Shown one piece after another: positions 45,326-53,587 of a stretch of 64,000 bases of DNA. The notes beneath the pieces are model-generated. The model ran no database searches. It had not been told where the DNA came from and worked only from the letters and a program-made list of their open reading frames with translations. The stretch is from DASXAI01 sp963728985 (GTDB taxonomy: Bacteria; Actinomycetota; Acidimicrobiia; Acidimicrobiales; Ilumatobacteraceae). The DNA is taken from NCBI GenBank assembly GCA_963728985.1, contig CAVSME010000005.1, positions 434,001 to 498,000 of the forward strand, in the 5' to 3' direction. Position numbers and translations under genes: made by a program. How positions within the stretch are numbered: the first letter of the stretch is position 1; each line of letters starts with the position of its first letter.

Positions 45326-46441
45326 TCAGGCGAGCTTGCCGGCGATGGTGCCGGCGGAGCGGAGGGCGGTGCCGTCGGCGCCCTCGGACGTGGTGCGCCG
45401 GGCCGGGCCGCTGGTCGCCTCGGCCAGCATGTCGCCGAGGAGCATCGCCGGCGTCACCCCCTCGGCGGCCCAGAAGTAGAACGCCATCGAGCCCGGGATC
45501 GTGTTGATCTCGTTGACCCACACGTCCTCGCCCCGCCACAGGAAGTCGATGCGGGGCACCCCCCGGACGAGCGCCAGCGCCGCCACCCGCCGGGTCAGCT
45601 CGACCACGCGGGCGGCCACCGCATCGGGCAGCACCGCCGGCAGCTCCCGGGGCGCACCCGAGAGCCCCTCGCCGCCGCCGAGGTACTTGTCGGCGTACGT
45701 GTAGATCCGCCCCGACGCCTCCTTCCGCACGGGCTTCTCGATGGCCGACAGCCGCAGCTCGGGGAACGCCTTCACCGACACGTTGAGGTCGCTGGCGTCG
45801 GCCAGGTAGGGCTCCACGACGGCGCCCTCCCGGAAGTGCGGCGACGCCCGCACGAGGGCGCGAGCCGCCGCCAGGTCGTCGGTGATCTCGATGCCGATGG
45901 ACGAGCCGCCGAAGCGGGGCTTCACGATGAAGGGGCCGGGGAACTCGGGGTCGGCCCCGTCGGCGGTGAACGCCGCCCGGGGCAGCGAGGGCACGCCGGC
46001 GGCGGCCATCACGCCGCCGAAGGCCAGCTTGTCCATGCCCAGCGCCGCTCCCGCCGCCGATGGGCCGGTGTAGCGCACGCCGGCCAAGTCGAAGGCGGCC
46101 TGCAGCGTGCCGTCCTCGCCGGGCCCGCCGTGGCAGGCGATCACGACAGCGCTGATGTCGAGGGGTGCCGCCTTCTTGAACAGGCCGCCGCCCTCGGCCA
46201 CGAAGCCCCCGCCCGGCCGGGCCACCAGCTCCAGGCGCGACGCCTTGGGCGGGACACCGGTCAGGTAGTCGCGCGCCTCGAGGAGGGCCGGCACCAGGTG
46301 GAAGTCGCCGTTCTTGCCCCAGTACACGGCGAGCGGGTCGAGGCCGGCGCCGGCCAGCGCGCGCGCCGACTGGAGGCCGGACAGGATGCTGATGTCGTGC
46401 TCGGGGGAGGGCCCTCCGAAGATCACCGCCGGTCGGGGCAC
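45326..46441 (-). CDS. D-alanine--D-alanine ligase-like ATP-grasp enzyme
   Basis: A 371-residue ATP-grasp ligase of the Ddl family. VIFGGPSPEHDISILSG at the N-terminus, CHGGPGEDGTLQAAFDL, the FIVKPRFGGSSIGIE nucleotide loop and the C-terminal NEINTIPGSMAFYFW are visible. In classical Ddl the last block reads EVNTxPG followed by Thr or Ser and Met-Tyr-Pro; the PGSMAFYFW variant marks a separate subgroup, so D-Ala-D-Ala, D-Ala-D-Lac or another dipeptide are all possible. GTG start 12 bp after the MurF-like gene, with GGAG in the gap. The pairing with a MurF-like ligase suggests the dipeptide made here is handed to that enzyme. Confidence 0.85.
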   Translation of the reverse strand: MPRPAVIFGGPSPEHDISILSGLQSARALAGAGLDPLAVYWGKNGDFHLVPALLEARDYLTGVPPKASRLELVARPGGGFVAEGGGLFKKAAPLDISAVVIACHGGPGEDGTLQAAFDLAGVRYTGPSAAGAALGMDKLAFGGVMAAAGVPSLPRAAFTADGADPEFPGPFIVKPRFGGSSIGIEITDDLAAARALVRASPHFREGAVVEPYLADASDLNVSVKAFPELRLSAIEKPVRKEASGRIYTYADKYLGGGEGLSGAPRELPAVLPDAVAARVVELTRRVAALALVRGVPRIDFLWRGEDVWVNEINTIPGSMAFYFWAAEGVTPAMLLGDMLAEATSGPARRTTSEGADGTALRSAGTIAGKLA

Positions 46442-46453
46442 GGGCCAACACTC

Positions 46454-47977
46454 CTACGGGTAGTGGTCGGGAAGGTCATTCTCGTACAGCACGACGTCGC
46501 CGTCCGTGAGGGTCTCCCGCACCCACGCGACCGCCCGGTCGCGCGTCGGGGTGAAGTGGATGCGGATGTCGCGGTGGGCGGCACCGGCGGCGAGGGCCTT
46601 GCGGTTGGTCTGGCCCACCACGATGAGGTCGGTGGCGGCGTCGTCGGCGGCCACGGCGAACTCGCGGTTCTCGGCCAGCTGCAGCGGGCCCAGTTCCACC
46701 ATGCCGGGGGTGACGACGACCGAGCGGGCGCCGCGCTCGGCCAGCCGCCGCACGAGCGCCAGCGACGACGCCGCGCTCGCCGGGTTGGAGGAGAACGTGT
46801 TGTCGATCACGACGACGCCCTTGGCGCTGCGGCTCACCTCCTGGCGGTGCTCGGCGATCGGCAGCGAGTCGAGGCGAGCCAGCGCGGCAGGAACGTCGAG
46901 CCCGAGGGCGACCACGACGCCGACGGCGCTGGCCACGTTGGCGGGATGGGCCACCGAGTCCTGGATGCGATGCCGGTGGGGGCCGACGCCCACGTCGAGG
47001 TTGCCGGCGCCGTCGTCGACGACGACCACATCGGCGGCGACATCGGAGGCGGTGGCCACCCGCACGACGCGCGTGCCTCGAGCGGCGAGCGCGTCGGCCA
47101 CCGCCGCGAGCCCGTGGGCGCTCACGTTGAGGACCGCCGTCTGCACACCTTCGGTGATCTCCGCCTTGGCCTTCACCACGCCGTCCAGCGAGCGCATGCG
47201 CTCCAGGTGGACGGGGCCGATGTTCACGATGACGCCGACCGTGGGTTGCACCCAGCGGCACATCGCCCGGATCTCGCCGGGTCCGTAGGTGCCCATCTCT
47301 GCCACGAACACCTCGGTGTCGGGCGCCAGGTGCTCGTTGAGCGTGCGGGCCAGGCCGCCGGTGTTGTTGAAGCTGGCCGGGCTGGCCAGCACGGAGCGCT
47401 GCCCGGCGACGAGATGGCGCACGTAGAGCTTCGTCGTGGTCTTGCCGAACGAGCCGGTGATGGCCACCGTGACCGGCGCCGCCGCCCGCAGCCGTTGCTC
47501 GGCCCGCCGCACCCACCGGCGGGCCGCCAGCCGCTCGAACGGCAGCGTGATCAGCAGGGCCAGCTCCACCACGAGCGGCTGCAGGAAGCACAGGAGCGAC
47601 GCCAGCGCCGCGCTTCGCGGGGTGGCTGCGGCGAGCAGGAACAGGCCCACGTCGAGCACGGCGAACACCGCCGCCACGGTCCGCAATCGGCGGGTCCAGG
47701 CCAGGGGCGACGTGCGGCCCCGCAGCGTGAGCCCGACCGGTGCGACGACGATGATCACGGCCGTCACCAGCGCCATGACCGAGAGGCTGAAGGCGCTCAG
47801 CGAGGCGGTCACGGCGCCCACCGCCAGCAGGAGGTTGACCTGCCCGGCGTTCCACCAGCGCACGGCGAACCGGGTGACGGAACGGGGCAGGTAGTGCTCC
47901 CGCTGGGCGATCCGCAGCCAGCGGGGGGCGGCCGCCAGTGAGGCGGCGAGGCAGAGGATCGGGATGAAGAGGTCCAC
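46454..47977 (-). CDS. Membrane-anchored MurF-like Mur ligase
   Basis: A 507-residue protein. The first ~150 residues are hydrophobic with about four membrane helices (MDLFIPILCLAASLAAAP, VNLLLAVGAVTASLSAFSL, VMALVTAVIIVVAPVGL, LLCFLQPLVVELALLI). From ~170 it is a Mur ligase: P-loop VTVAITGSFGKTTTK, SFNNTGGLARTLNEH, FVAEMGTYGPGEI, VKAKAEI with the carbamylated-Lys position, and DNTFSSNPASA, the MurF DxxYNANPxS equivalent. MurF adds a D-Ala-D-Ala-like dipeptide to UDP-MurNAc-tripeptide in the cytosol and is normally soluble (~450 residues), so a membrane-embedded form is unusual. It starts at a GTG abutting the hydrolase stop (TAAGTG) and is followed by the Ddl-like gene. Confidence 0.82.
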   Translation of the reverse strand: MDLFIPILCLAASLAAAPRWLRIAQREHYLPRSVTRFAVRWWNAGQVNLLLAVGAVTASLSAFSLSVMALVTAVIIVVAPVGLTLRGRTSPLAWTRRLRTVAAVFAVLDVGLFLLAAATPRSAALASLLCFLQPLVVELALLITLPFERLAARRWVRRAEQRLRAAAPVTVAITGSFGKTTTKLYVRHLVAGQRSVLASPASFNNTGGLARTLNEHLAPDTEVFVAEMGTYGPGEIRAMCRWVQPTVGVIVNIGPVHLERMRSLDGVVKAKAEITEGVQTAVLNVSAHGLAAVADALAARGTRVVRVATASDVAADVVVVDDGAGNLDVGVGPHRHRIQDSVAHPANVASAVGVVVALGLDVPAALARLDSLPIAEHRQEVSRSAKGVVVIDNTFSSNPASAASSLALVRRLAERGARSVVVTPGMVELGPLQLAENREFAVAADDAATDLIVVGQTNRKALAAGAAHRDIRIHFTPTRDRAVAWVRETLTDGDVVLYENDLPDHYP

Positions 47978-48709
47978 TTAGCGGTGTCGGTCGAGCGCGG
48001 CCCGGAGGGTGGGCGCCGCCGTCAGCGGGGTCAGATGGCCGGCGCCGGGCACGATCGTAAGCGTTGCCCCTGCCCCGAACCGTGACACTGCCGCCTCGGC
48101 CATCGTCAGCGGCGCCGCCGTGTCGTCGTCGCCCCACACCAGCTCCACCGGGCACGTGACCCGGGGCAGCACGCTCTCGTAGCTCTCGTTCACGGCGATC
48201 ACGAGCACATCGCGCATGACCCCCGTGGCATTGCGGTAGTCGTCCGAACCGCCCCGGCGGCGCAGCGCCTCCATGCGCTCGTCGCTGACGACGCCGCGGC
48301 GGTGCAGCCAGCGCACGAGGCGGTAGCGGGCCGACGGCGACGGCACGCGAGCGGGCGCCAGCAGCCGGGGCACGCCCGTGAGCACGAGGGCGGCCACACG
48401 CTCGGGCCGGGTGGCGGCCAGGTTGACGGCCACCCGCCCCCCGAAGGAGTGCCCGAGCACCACGACGCGCTCGGCGCAGGCGTCGAGCGCTGGCGCCACC
48501 AGGTCGGCGTACCCGGCGGCGTCGAGGGCACGATCGGGCGTCGGCGACGCGCCTCCGAAGCCGGGCAGGTCGATGGCGAGGGCGTCGGTCCCGGCCAGGA
48601 CGTCACGGAAGTCGTTGCGCGACCGCATCCAGCCGGGCAGGGCCAGCACGCCGGCCGGCGCCGACCCGTACTGCTCGCCGAAGAGGCCGTCGCCGAGTGC
48701 CCGCAACAT
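47978..48709 (-). CDS. Alpha/beta hydrolase
   Basis: A 243-residue alpha/beta hydrolase. The nucleophile elbow is VVVLGHSFGGRVAVNLA (GHSFG, Ser ~97); the oxyanion region is LALPGWMRSRNDF; the acid is in ELVWGDDDTAAPL; the catalytic His is in VPGAGHLTPL. The substrate is unknown. The ATG at 48709 overlaps the MFS stop (TGATG) and the stop abuts the MurF-like GTG. This places the hydrolase in one operon with a transporter and two peptidoglycan-type ligases, and it may trim or release a precursor. Confidence 0.85.
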   Translation of the reverse strand: MLRALGDGLFGEQYGSAPAGVLALPGWMRSRNDFRDVLAGTDALAIDLPGFGGASPTPDRALDAAGYADLVAPALDACAERVVVLGHSFGGRVAVNLAATRPERVAALVLTGVPRLLAPARVPSPSARYRLVRWLHRRGVVSDERMEALRRRGGSDDYRNATGVMRDVLVIAVNESYESVLPRVTCPVELVWGDDDTAAPLTMAEAAVSRFGAGATLTIVPGAGHLTPLTAAPTLRAALDRHR

Positions 48710-50010
48710 CACACGACCTCGGACCGGCTGCGCCGGGCCAGCGCCGGCAGGTCGCACCACCACGCCAGCAGGGCGGCGGTGACGGCGCCGATGGTGAGGA
48801 CGACGGTGCCGTTGGTGGCGTCGAGCAGGGGGCCGAAGGCGAGCCCGGCGATGGCCACCGTGCCACCGAAGGCCATGAACCACAGCGCCATCACCCGGCC
48901 CCGCACCTCCTCGCTGAGCACCGTCTGGAGCACCGTGAGCATCGCCGTCGTGGTGCCGAAGTACACGGCCCCGAGGACGAACACCACGGGGTAAGCCGGC
49001 CCCGGCATCCGCAGCAGCCCCCAGATCGCCATCATCACGGCGAAGCCGAGGAGGCCGACGCGCACGAGCCGCATCTTGCTCGTGCCGGCGAGGACCGTGC
49101 CGATCGACAGCGCGCCGAGGCAGGCGCCCAGCCCGAACGACGCGTACAGGAGCCCGTAGCCGAGGCTGTCCGACGACAGGCCGAGGTCCTTTTCGGCGAG
49201 GGCCGGGAACAGCGTGACGAACGGCAACGCGAACAACGAGAACACCGCGAGGGTGACCAGGATCCGGCCGACGATGACGTTCTCGCGCGCCGCCCGGAAC
49301 CCGCCCATCAGACGCTGCCAGCCCTGCTCGGTGGCCTTGGGAACCTCGGGAAAGCGCACGACGAGCAGGGCAAGGATCACGAAGATGTACGTGACGGCGT
49401 TGGCGGTGAACATCCACGCGGCGCCGAAGATCGGGTAGAGGATGCCGGCGATGGCGGGCCCGATGACCCGGCTGCCGTTGATCATCGTGGAGTTGAGGGC
49501 GATGGCGGCGCCGAGATCCTCCTGGCCCACGAGGGAGGGGACCACGGCGCCCCAGACGGGAGCGTTCAGGGCGTTGCCGATGCCGACGGCCAGCACGCAG
49601 CCGAAGATGAGCACCCGCGACGGGTTGTCGGCGCCGGCGACGATGGCGGCCAGCGCCAGCGAGAACACGAGCTGCTCGGACTGGAGGATCACGAGGAGCT
49701 TCCGGCGGTCGAGGGCGTCGGCCACCATGCCGCCCACGACCGACAGCAGCAGCAGCGGGCCGAGCTGGGCGAAGGCCAGGGCGCCCACGAACGCGCTCGA
49801 CTCCGTCAGCTTGTAGGCGTACGAGCCCAGCACCACCGTCTGCATCCACGTGCCGATGTTCGAGGCGAAGGATCCCAGCCACATGAGGCGGAATTCACGG
49901 TGGGCCAGGGCCGAGCGGGTGGTCCCGACGCCGCGGACGTAGTCGTCACCCTCGGTGAGGGCTTCTTCGGTGTCTTCGGCGATCGGGTGGGGCGGGGGGT
50001 TCCGGGGCAC
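48709..50010 (-). CDS. MFS transporter (MFS_3/EntS-like)
   Basis: A 433-residue major-facilitator protein with 10-12 hydrophobic segments and a ~35-residue acidic cytosolic N-terminus. The loop VGGMVADALDRRKLL between helices 2 and 3 is the MFS signature (GxxxDRxxRR), and NAPVWGAVVPSLVGQEDLGAAIALNS is typical of the MFS_3 (enterobactin-exporter-like) group of effluxers. The cargo is unknown. GTG start, head of the MFS-hydrolase-MurF-Ddl run; no clear ribosome-binding site or hexamer is visible. Confidence 0.85.
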   Translation of the reverse strand: MPRNPPPHPIAEDTEEALTEGDDYVRGVGTTRSALAHREFRLMWLGSFASNIGTWMQTVVLGSYAYKLTESSAFVGALAFAQLGPLLLLSVVGGMVADALDRRKLLVILQSEQLVFSLALAAIVAGADNPSRVLIFGCVLAVGIGNALNAPVWGAVVPSLVGQEDLGAAIALNSTMINGSRVIGPAIAGILYPIFGAAWMFTANAVTYIFVILALLVVRFPEVPKATEQGWQRLMGGFRAARENVIVGRILVTLAVFSLFALPFVTLFPALAEKDLGLSSDSLGYGLLYASFGLGACLGALSIGTVLAGTSKMRLVRVGLLGFAVMMAIWGLLRMPGPAYPVVFVLGAVYFGTTTAMLTVLQTVLSEEVRGRVMALWFMAFGGTVAIAGLAFGPLLDATNGTVVLTIGAVTAALLAWWCDLPALARRSRSEVV

Positions 50011-50064
50011 GGCGACGAGTCATGGTGCCAGACGGGTGGCGCATCCGACCAAGTGGTCACTGGG

Positions 50065-50070
50065 TACCGT
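50065..50070 (+). promoter_or_regulatory. Probable -10 element, leaderless mannosyltransferase gene
   Basis: TACCGT ends 9 nt before the ATG at 50080 with no ribosome-binding site between; the gap to the divergent MFS gene is 69 bp. Confidence 0.4.
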
Positions 50071-50079
50071 CGGGCGAGC

Positions 50080-51618
50080 ATGCACGCCCCGACCCTCCCG
50101 GCCGATGCGCCTCGTTCGGCGCGCCCGGCGGGGGCGATTGGGCTACGCGGCGTGGTCGTGATGGGGCTCGCCGGCGCGGTGGCGCTGGCGTGGGGGACCT
50201 GGCAGGTCGGCGCGCTGGCCGACCGCCGCTTCCGGCTGCGCTGGCTCGACGGCGCCCCGATCGTCGGCGCCCTGCCGCTCCCGCCCCGGCTCGTCGCCTA
50301 TGTGCTGTGGGCCGTCGGCGTGGTCCTCCTCAGCGCCGCCTGGGTGCTGCTGCGGCGCCGGACCGCGTTCACCGGCCACGGGCTCGGCGTCGGCACCGTC
50401 GCCGGCATCGCCGCGCTGTGGATGCTGCCGCTGCTCCTCGTCCCGCCGATCGGCAGCCGGGACGTGTACAGCTACGTCGCCCACGGCGAGCTGGCCGCCC
50501 AGGGCGCCGATCCGGGCGAGGTGGCGCCGGTCGGCCTCGGGCTCACCTCGCCGATGCTGCAAGGCGTCGATCCGGTGTGGCGCAACGTGGTCTCGGCCTA
50601 CGGCCCGCTGAACACCGGCGTGGCCGAGACGGCGGTCCGCTTGACCGACCATGACGTGGCGTGGTCCGTGGTGCTGTGGCGCCTCGTCGCCGCCGGGGGC
50701 GTGGCCCTCCTCGGCGTCGGCGTCGTGGCGCTGGCCCGGGGCAGCGGGCGCGATCCCGTGGACGCGCTGGCGCTGGCCGTCGCCGGCCCGCTCACGATCG
50801 TGCAGCTGTTCGGCGGTCCGCACAACGAGGCGCTGATGGTGGGGTTGCTGGCGGTCGGGGTGGCCGTCGGCACGACCCGCTCGGGTCGCTCGGCGTGGGT
50901 CGCCGGCGTGGCCCTGTGCGGGCTGGGCGCCGCCGTCAAGGCGCCGGCGCTGCTCGGCGCCGTGTACGTCGGATGGGTCGGCTCGACCGACGATCAGCGG
51001 CGCGACGAGCGGTGGCCGGCGCGCCTGGGCCGTACCGCGGTGGCGGGTGTGATCTCGCTGGCCGTCATCGGCGTCACCTCCGTGCTGGCCGGCGTCGGTT
51101 GGGGCTGGGTCGGCGGCCTGTCGGCCGGCTCGAACGTGACGTCCCTGCTGTCGGTATCGACCACCCTCGGGTTGATCGTGGCGTGGGTGCTGCAGCAGCC
51201 GTTGCGGCTCGGTCCGGTCGTGACGGCCGTGCGCGACGTCTTGCTGGTCGCCTCGGTGGCGATCGCCGGGATCCTGCTGTGGCGCAGCCCAAGGCTCGGC
51301 CTCGCCGCGCTGGCCGGCGCCCTGCTGGCCGTGGGCGTGCTGGGTCCGGCCGTGCACCCCTGGTACCTGACGTGGTGCCTGGCGCCGGCGGCGGTGGTGC
51401 TGGCCGGCCGCCCGGCGCGCTGGGCCATGGCCATCGCCGTCGTGGCCACCGCCAGCACCCGGCCCATGGGCGGCGGCCTCGTGCGCAACCTCGGCTACTT
51501 CCCGGTGCCGGTGATCCTCGTGCTCCTCGCTGGCGGCGGGGCCTGGTGGCTCACCCGAGGATCAGGTCGGCGTAGAACGGCAGCGCCTCCTTCGGACCCG
51601 ACACCAGCATCGTGGTGA
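50080..51618 (+). CDS. MptB-like polyprenol-phosphomannose mannosyltransferase (GT-C)
   Basis: A 512-residue integral membrane glycosyltransferase with about 11-13 helices. The first extracytoplasmic loop carries the GT-C catalytic acid in IGSRDVYSYVAHGELAAQGADP, the form seen in alpha-1,6-mannosyltransferases MptA/MptB of lipomannan assembly, and GPLTIVQLFGGPHNEALMVG and VHPWYLTWCLAP fit. It uses polyprenyl-phosphate mannose to build cell-envelope mannans in actinobacteria. The acceptor here is unknown. Its last 68 bp overlap the convergent LLM gene; the C-terminal ~20 residues are hydrophilic and unconserved, so the true end could be slightly different only if a stop was lost. Confidence 0.82.
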   Translation: MHAPTLPADAPRSARPAGAIGLRGVVVMGLAGAVALAWGTWQVGALADRRFRLRWLDGAPIVGALPLPPRLVAYVLWAVGVVLLSAAWVLLRRRTAFTGHGLGVGTVAGIAALWMLPLLLVPPIGSRDVYSYVAHGELAAQGADPGEVAPVGLGLTSPMLQGVDPVWRNVVSAYGPLNTGVAETAVRLTDHDVAWSVVLWRLVAAGGVALLGVGVVALARGSGRDPVDALALAVAGPLTIVQLFGGPHNEALMVGLLAVGVAVGTTRSGRSAWVAGVALCGLGAAVKAPALLGAVYVGWVGSTDDQRRDERWPARLGRTAVAGVISLAVIGVTSVLAGVGWGWVGGLSAGSNVTSLLSVSTTLGLIVAWVLQQPLRLGPVVTAVRDVLLVASVAIAGILLWRSPRLGLAALAGALLAVGVLGPAVHPWYLTWCLAPAAVVLAGRPARWAMAIAVVATASTRPMGGGLVRNLGYFPVPVILVLLAGGGAWWLTRGSGRRRTAAPPSDPTPASW

Positions 51619-52579
51619 GGCACGTCTCCCGCCACTGCTCCAGCTCGGCGCGGATCTTGTCGACGGGGCCGACGAGGGCCACGTCCTCGACCATGGCCAG
51701 GGGCACGCTGGCGATGGCCTCCGGCTTGCGCCCGGCCAGGTACAGCTCCTGGATCTTGCTGGCCTCGGCCTCCCACCCCATGCGGGCGAACACGTCGAAG
51801 TGGAAGTTGGCGCCCCGCGCCCCCATGCCGCCGGCGTAGAGGGCCACCATGGGCCGCACGGCGTCGGCGCACTTCTCCACGTCGTCGCCGGGCACGATCG
51901 TCATTGGCGCGGCGATGTCGAAGCGATCGGCCTTGGCGGCGTCGCCGGACGCGCCGAATCCGTGGGCGAGGCACCCACGGTAGAAGGCGTCCTCCTTCGG
52001 CGAGAAGAAGAGGGGCAGCCAACCGTCGCACAGCTCGGCCGCGAGGGCCACGTTCTTCGGGCCTTCGGCGGCGAGGTAGATGGGGATGTCGGTGCGGTAC
52101 GGGTGGATGGTCGACTTCAGCGGCTTGCCGAGGCCGGTGCCGCCCGGATACGGGAGCTGGTACTGCTGGCCCGAGAACGCCACCGGCTCCTCACGGCGGA
52201 TGATGCGGCGCATGATCTCGATGTACTCACGCGTGCGGGCCAACGGCTTCGGATAGGGCTGGCCGTACCAACCCTCCACCACTTGGGGTCCCGAGGCGCC
52301 GATCCCGAGCAGGAAGCGGCCCTCCGAGAGGTGGTCGAGGGTCATCGCCGCCATCGCCGTCGCGGCAGGGGTGCGGGCCGACATCTGCATGATGGCCGTG
52401 CCGAGCTTGATCTGGCTGGTACGGGCGCCCCACCAGGCCAGCGGCGTCAGCGCGTCGGAGCCGTAGGCCTCGGCCGTCCAGATGGAGTCGAAGCCCAGCC
52501 GGTCAGCCTCCATCGCCGCCTCGACGGCGCCTTTGGGCGGTCCCGAACCCCAGTATCCCGTGCTCATCCCGAGTTTCAT
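51551..52579 (-). CDS. LLM-class F420-dependent oxidoreductase
   Basis: A 342-residue luciferase-like (bacterial TIM-barrel) protein. MKLGMSTGYWGSGPP and GFDSIWTAEAYGSDALTPLAWW are the F420-type N-terminal signature; TAIMQMSARTPAATAMAAMTLDHLSEGRFLLGIGASGPQVVEGWYG spans residues ~70-115 in the expected order, and PIYLAAEGPKNVALAAELCDGW follows. Such actinobacterial enzymes use coenzyme F420 for hydride transfer to diverse substrates. No F420-biosynthesis gene is in the window. The ATG at 52579 gives the canonical N-terminus. Confidence 0.88.
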   Translation of the reverse strand: MKLGMSTGYWGSGPPKGAVEAAMEADRLGFDSIWTAEAYGSDALTPLAWWGARTSQIKLGTAIMQMSARTPAATAMAAMTLDHLSEGRFLLGIGASGPQVVEGWYGQPYPKPLARTREYIEIMRRIIRREEPVAFSGQQYQLPYPGGTGLGKPLKSTIHPYRTDIPIYLAAEGPKNVALAAELCDGWLPLFFSPKEDAFYRGCLAHGFGASGDAAKADRFDIAAPMTIVPGDDVEKCADAVRPMVALYAGGMGARGANFHFDVFARMGWEAEASKIQELYLAGRKPEAIASVPLAMVEDVALVGPVDKIRAELEQWRETCLTTMLVSGPKEALPFYADLILG

Positions 52580-52731
52580 CGCCCCATGTTCCCTCACCCA
52601 GTGGGCTGAGTGCGAGCGCCGCGCAATTCGCTCTATGGCGCGGCGGCCGTCGCAAGAATGCAATGTTCAGGGTGGGTCCACGTTGATCGAGACGCGATAT
52701 TTTGACGATCACCTTTGGGCGAAAAGGGGGT

Positions 52732-52962
52732 ATGCCGGTGATCATGATGGTCGCTTTGGTGGCAGGCCTCCTGATCGTCGCGATCGTCGTCGTGCTGGCG
52801 GGCCTGAGCGTGCGGGCCCGGCACGACCACCACTGGATCGACGCCCCTGCCTTCCGCGTGCCACCGGGGTGGTACCCCGATCCCACCACCGACGGTGGCC
52901 AGCGCTGGTGGGACGGGATGACGTGGACGGACCAGGCCATGGGCAGCCCGCCATCGGCCTGA
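52732..52962 (+). CDS. Small membrane protein with DUF2510 domain
   Basis: A 76-residue protein with one N-terminal membrane helix (VIMMVALVAGLLIVAIVVVL) and a C-terminal DUF2510 motif, PPGWYPDP then QRWWDGMTWTDQ, a tryptophan-rich module common in actinobacterial membrane proteins and of unknown function. A GGGGG run (AAAAGGGGG) 2-7 nt before the ATG serves as ribosome-binding site; an in-frame TTG at 52702 is possible but less likely. A TATTTT hexamer at 52698-52703 could be the -10. Confidence 0.78.
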   Translation: MPVIMMVALVAGLLIVAIVVVLAGLSVRARHDHHWIDAPAFRVPPGWYPDPTTDGGQRWWDGMTWTDQAMGSPPSA

Positions 52963-53011
52963 CGCCCTGGTCAGGTCCCGGCGTTGCCGCGGCCCAGGTC
53001 CGGCGGCGAGC

Positions 53012-53587
53012 ATGGCGGCCTTGAGCGAGTTCCCCCCGCCGTCCGTGACGTCCTTGCCCCCGCCCCCGCCCGCCCAGCCGCCGCCGCTGCCTCCACGGGC
53101 GGCGCCGTCGCCACTGCCCCCGCCCGGTCCGCCGATACCGCCGCCGCCCATGTTCCGGCCCCATCCGCCGGGGCGCCGCCGGAGCGGCAACGAGGCGTGG
53201 CTGTTCGTCGCCCTGGGAGCGGCGGCGCTGGCCGTCGTGGCCGCCTTTCTGCCGTGGATCACGGCGGCCACCATCTTCGGCAACCTGAGTCGCAGCGGTG
53301 TCGCTGGCGGCGGCGACGGGATCGTGACCGCCATCCTCGGTGGGGTCGTCGGTGTCGTCGCGTTCGCCACTCGCCGCAACGAGAGCGATCGCGGCGCCGG
53401 CATAGCCATCGTCGTGTGCTCGTTGATCGTGGTCGCGATCTCCGCCTACGACCTCTTCAGCGTGAACGATCGCATCAACGACATCGACCGCCGCTACGTG
53501 GACGCCAGCGTCGGTGTCGGGCTCTACTTCACGATCGCCGCCGGCGTGGCCGGCGTCGTGGCCGGCGTGCTGCGCACGTACCGGTGA
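53012..53587 (+). CDS. Proline-rich membrane protein of unknown function
   Basis: A 191-residue protein. Residues 8-55 are a low-complexity proline run; then four hydrophobic segments follow (LFVALGAAALAVVAAFLPWI, GIVTAILGGVVGVVAFA, GAGIAIVVCSLIVVAISAYD, VGVGLYFTIAAGVAGVVAGV). The FLPWI after helix 1 and the YD pair after helix 3 recall small actinobacterial membrane proteins that accompany DUF2510 proteins. No function is known. It lies 49 bp after the DUF2510 gene, and its stop abuts the convergent DUF1206 stop. Confidence 0.72.
   Translation: MAALSEFPPPSVTSLPPPPPAQPPPLPPRAAPSPLPPPGPPIPPPPMFRPHPPGRRRSGNEAWLFVALGAAALAVVAAFLPWITAATIFGNLSRSGVAGGGDGIVTAILGGVVGVVAFATRRNESDRGAGIAIVVCSLIVVAISAYDLFSVNDRINDIDRRYVDASVGVGLYFTIAAGVAGVVAGVLRTYR

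Noticed and set aside
48697..50079. Upstream extension of the mannosyltransferase frame
   Set aside because: The extension lies opposite the MFS gene and is His/Gln-rich antisense sequence; the ATG at 50080 gives a normal GT-C N-terminus.
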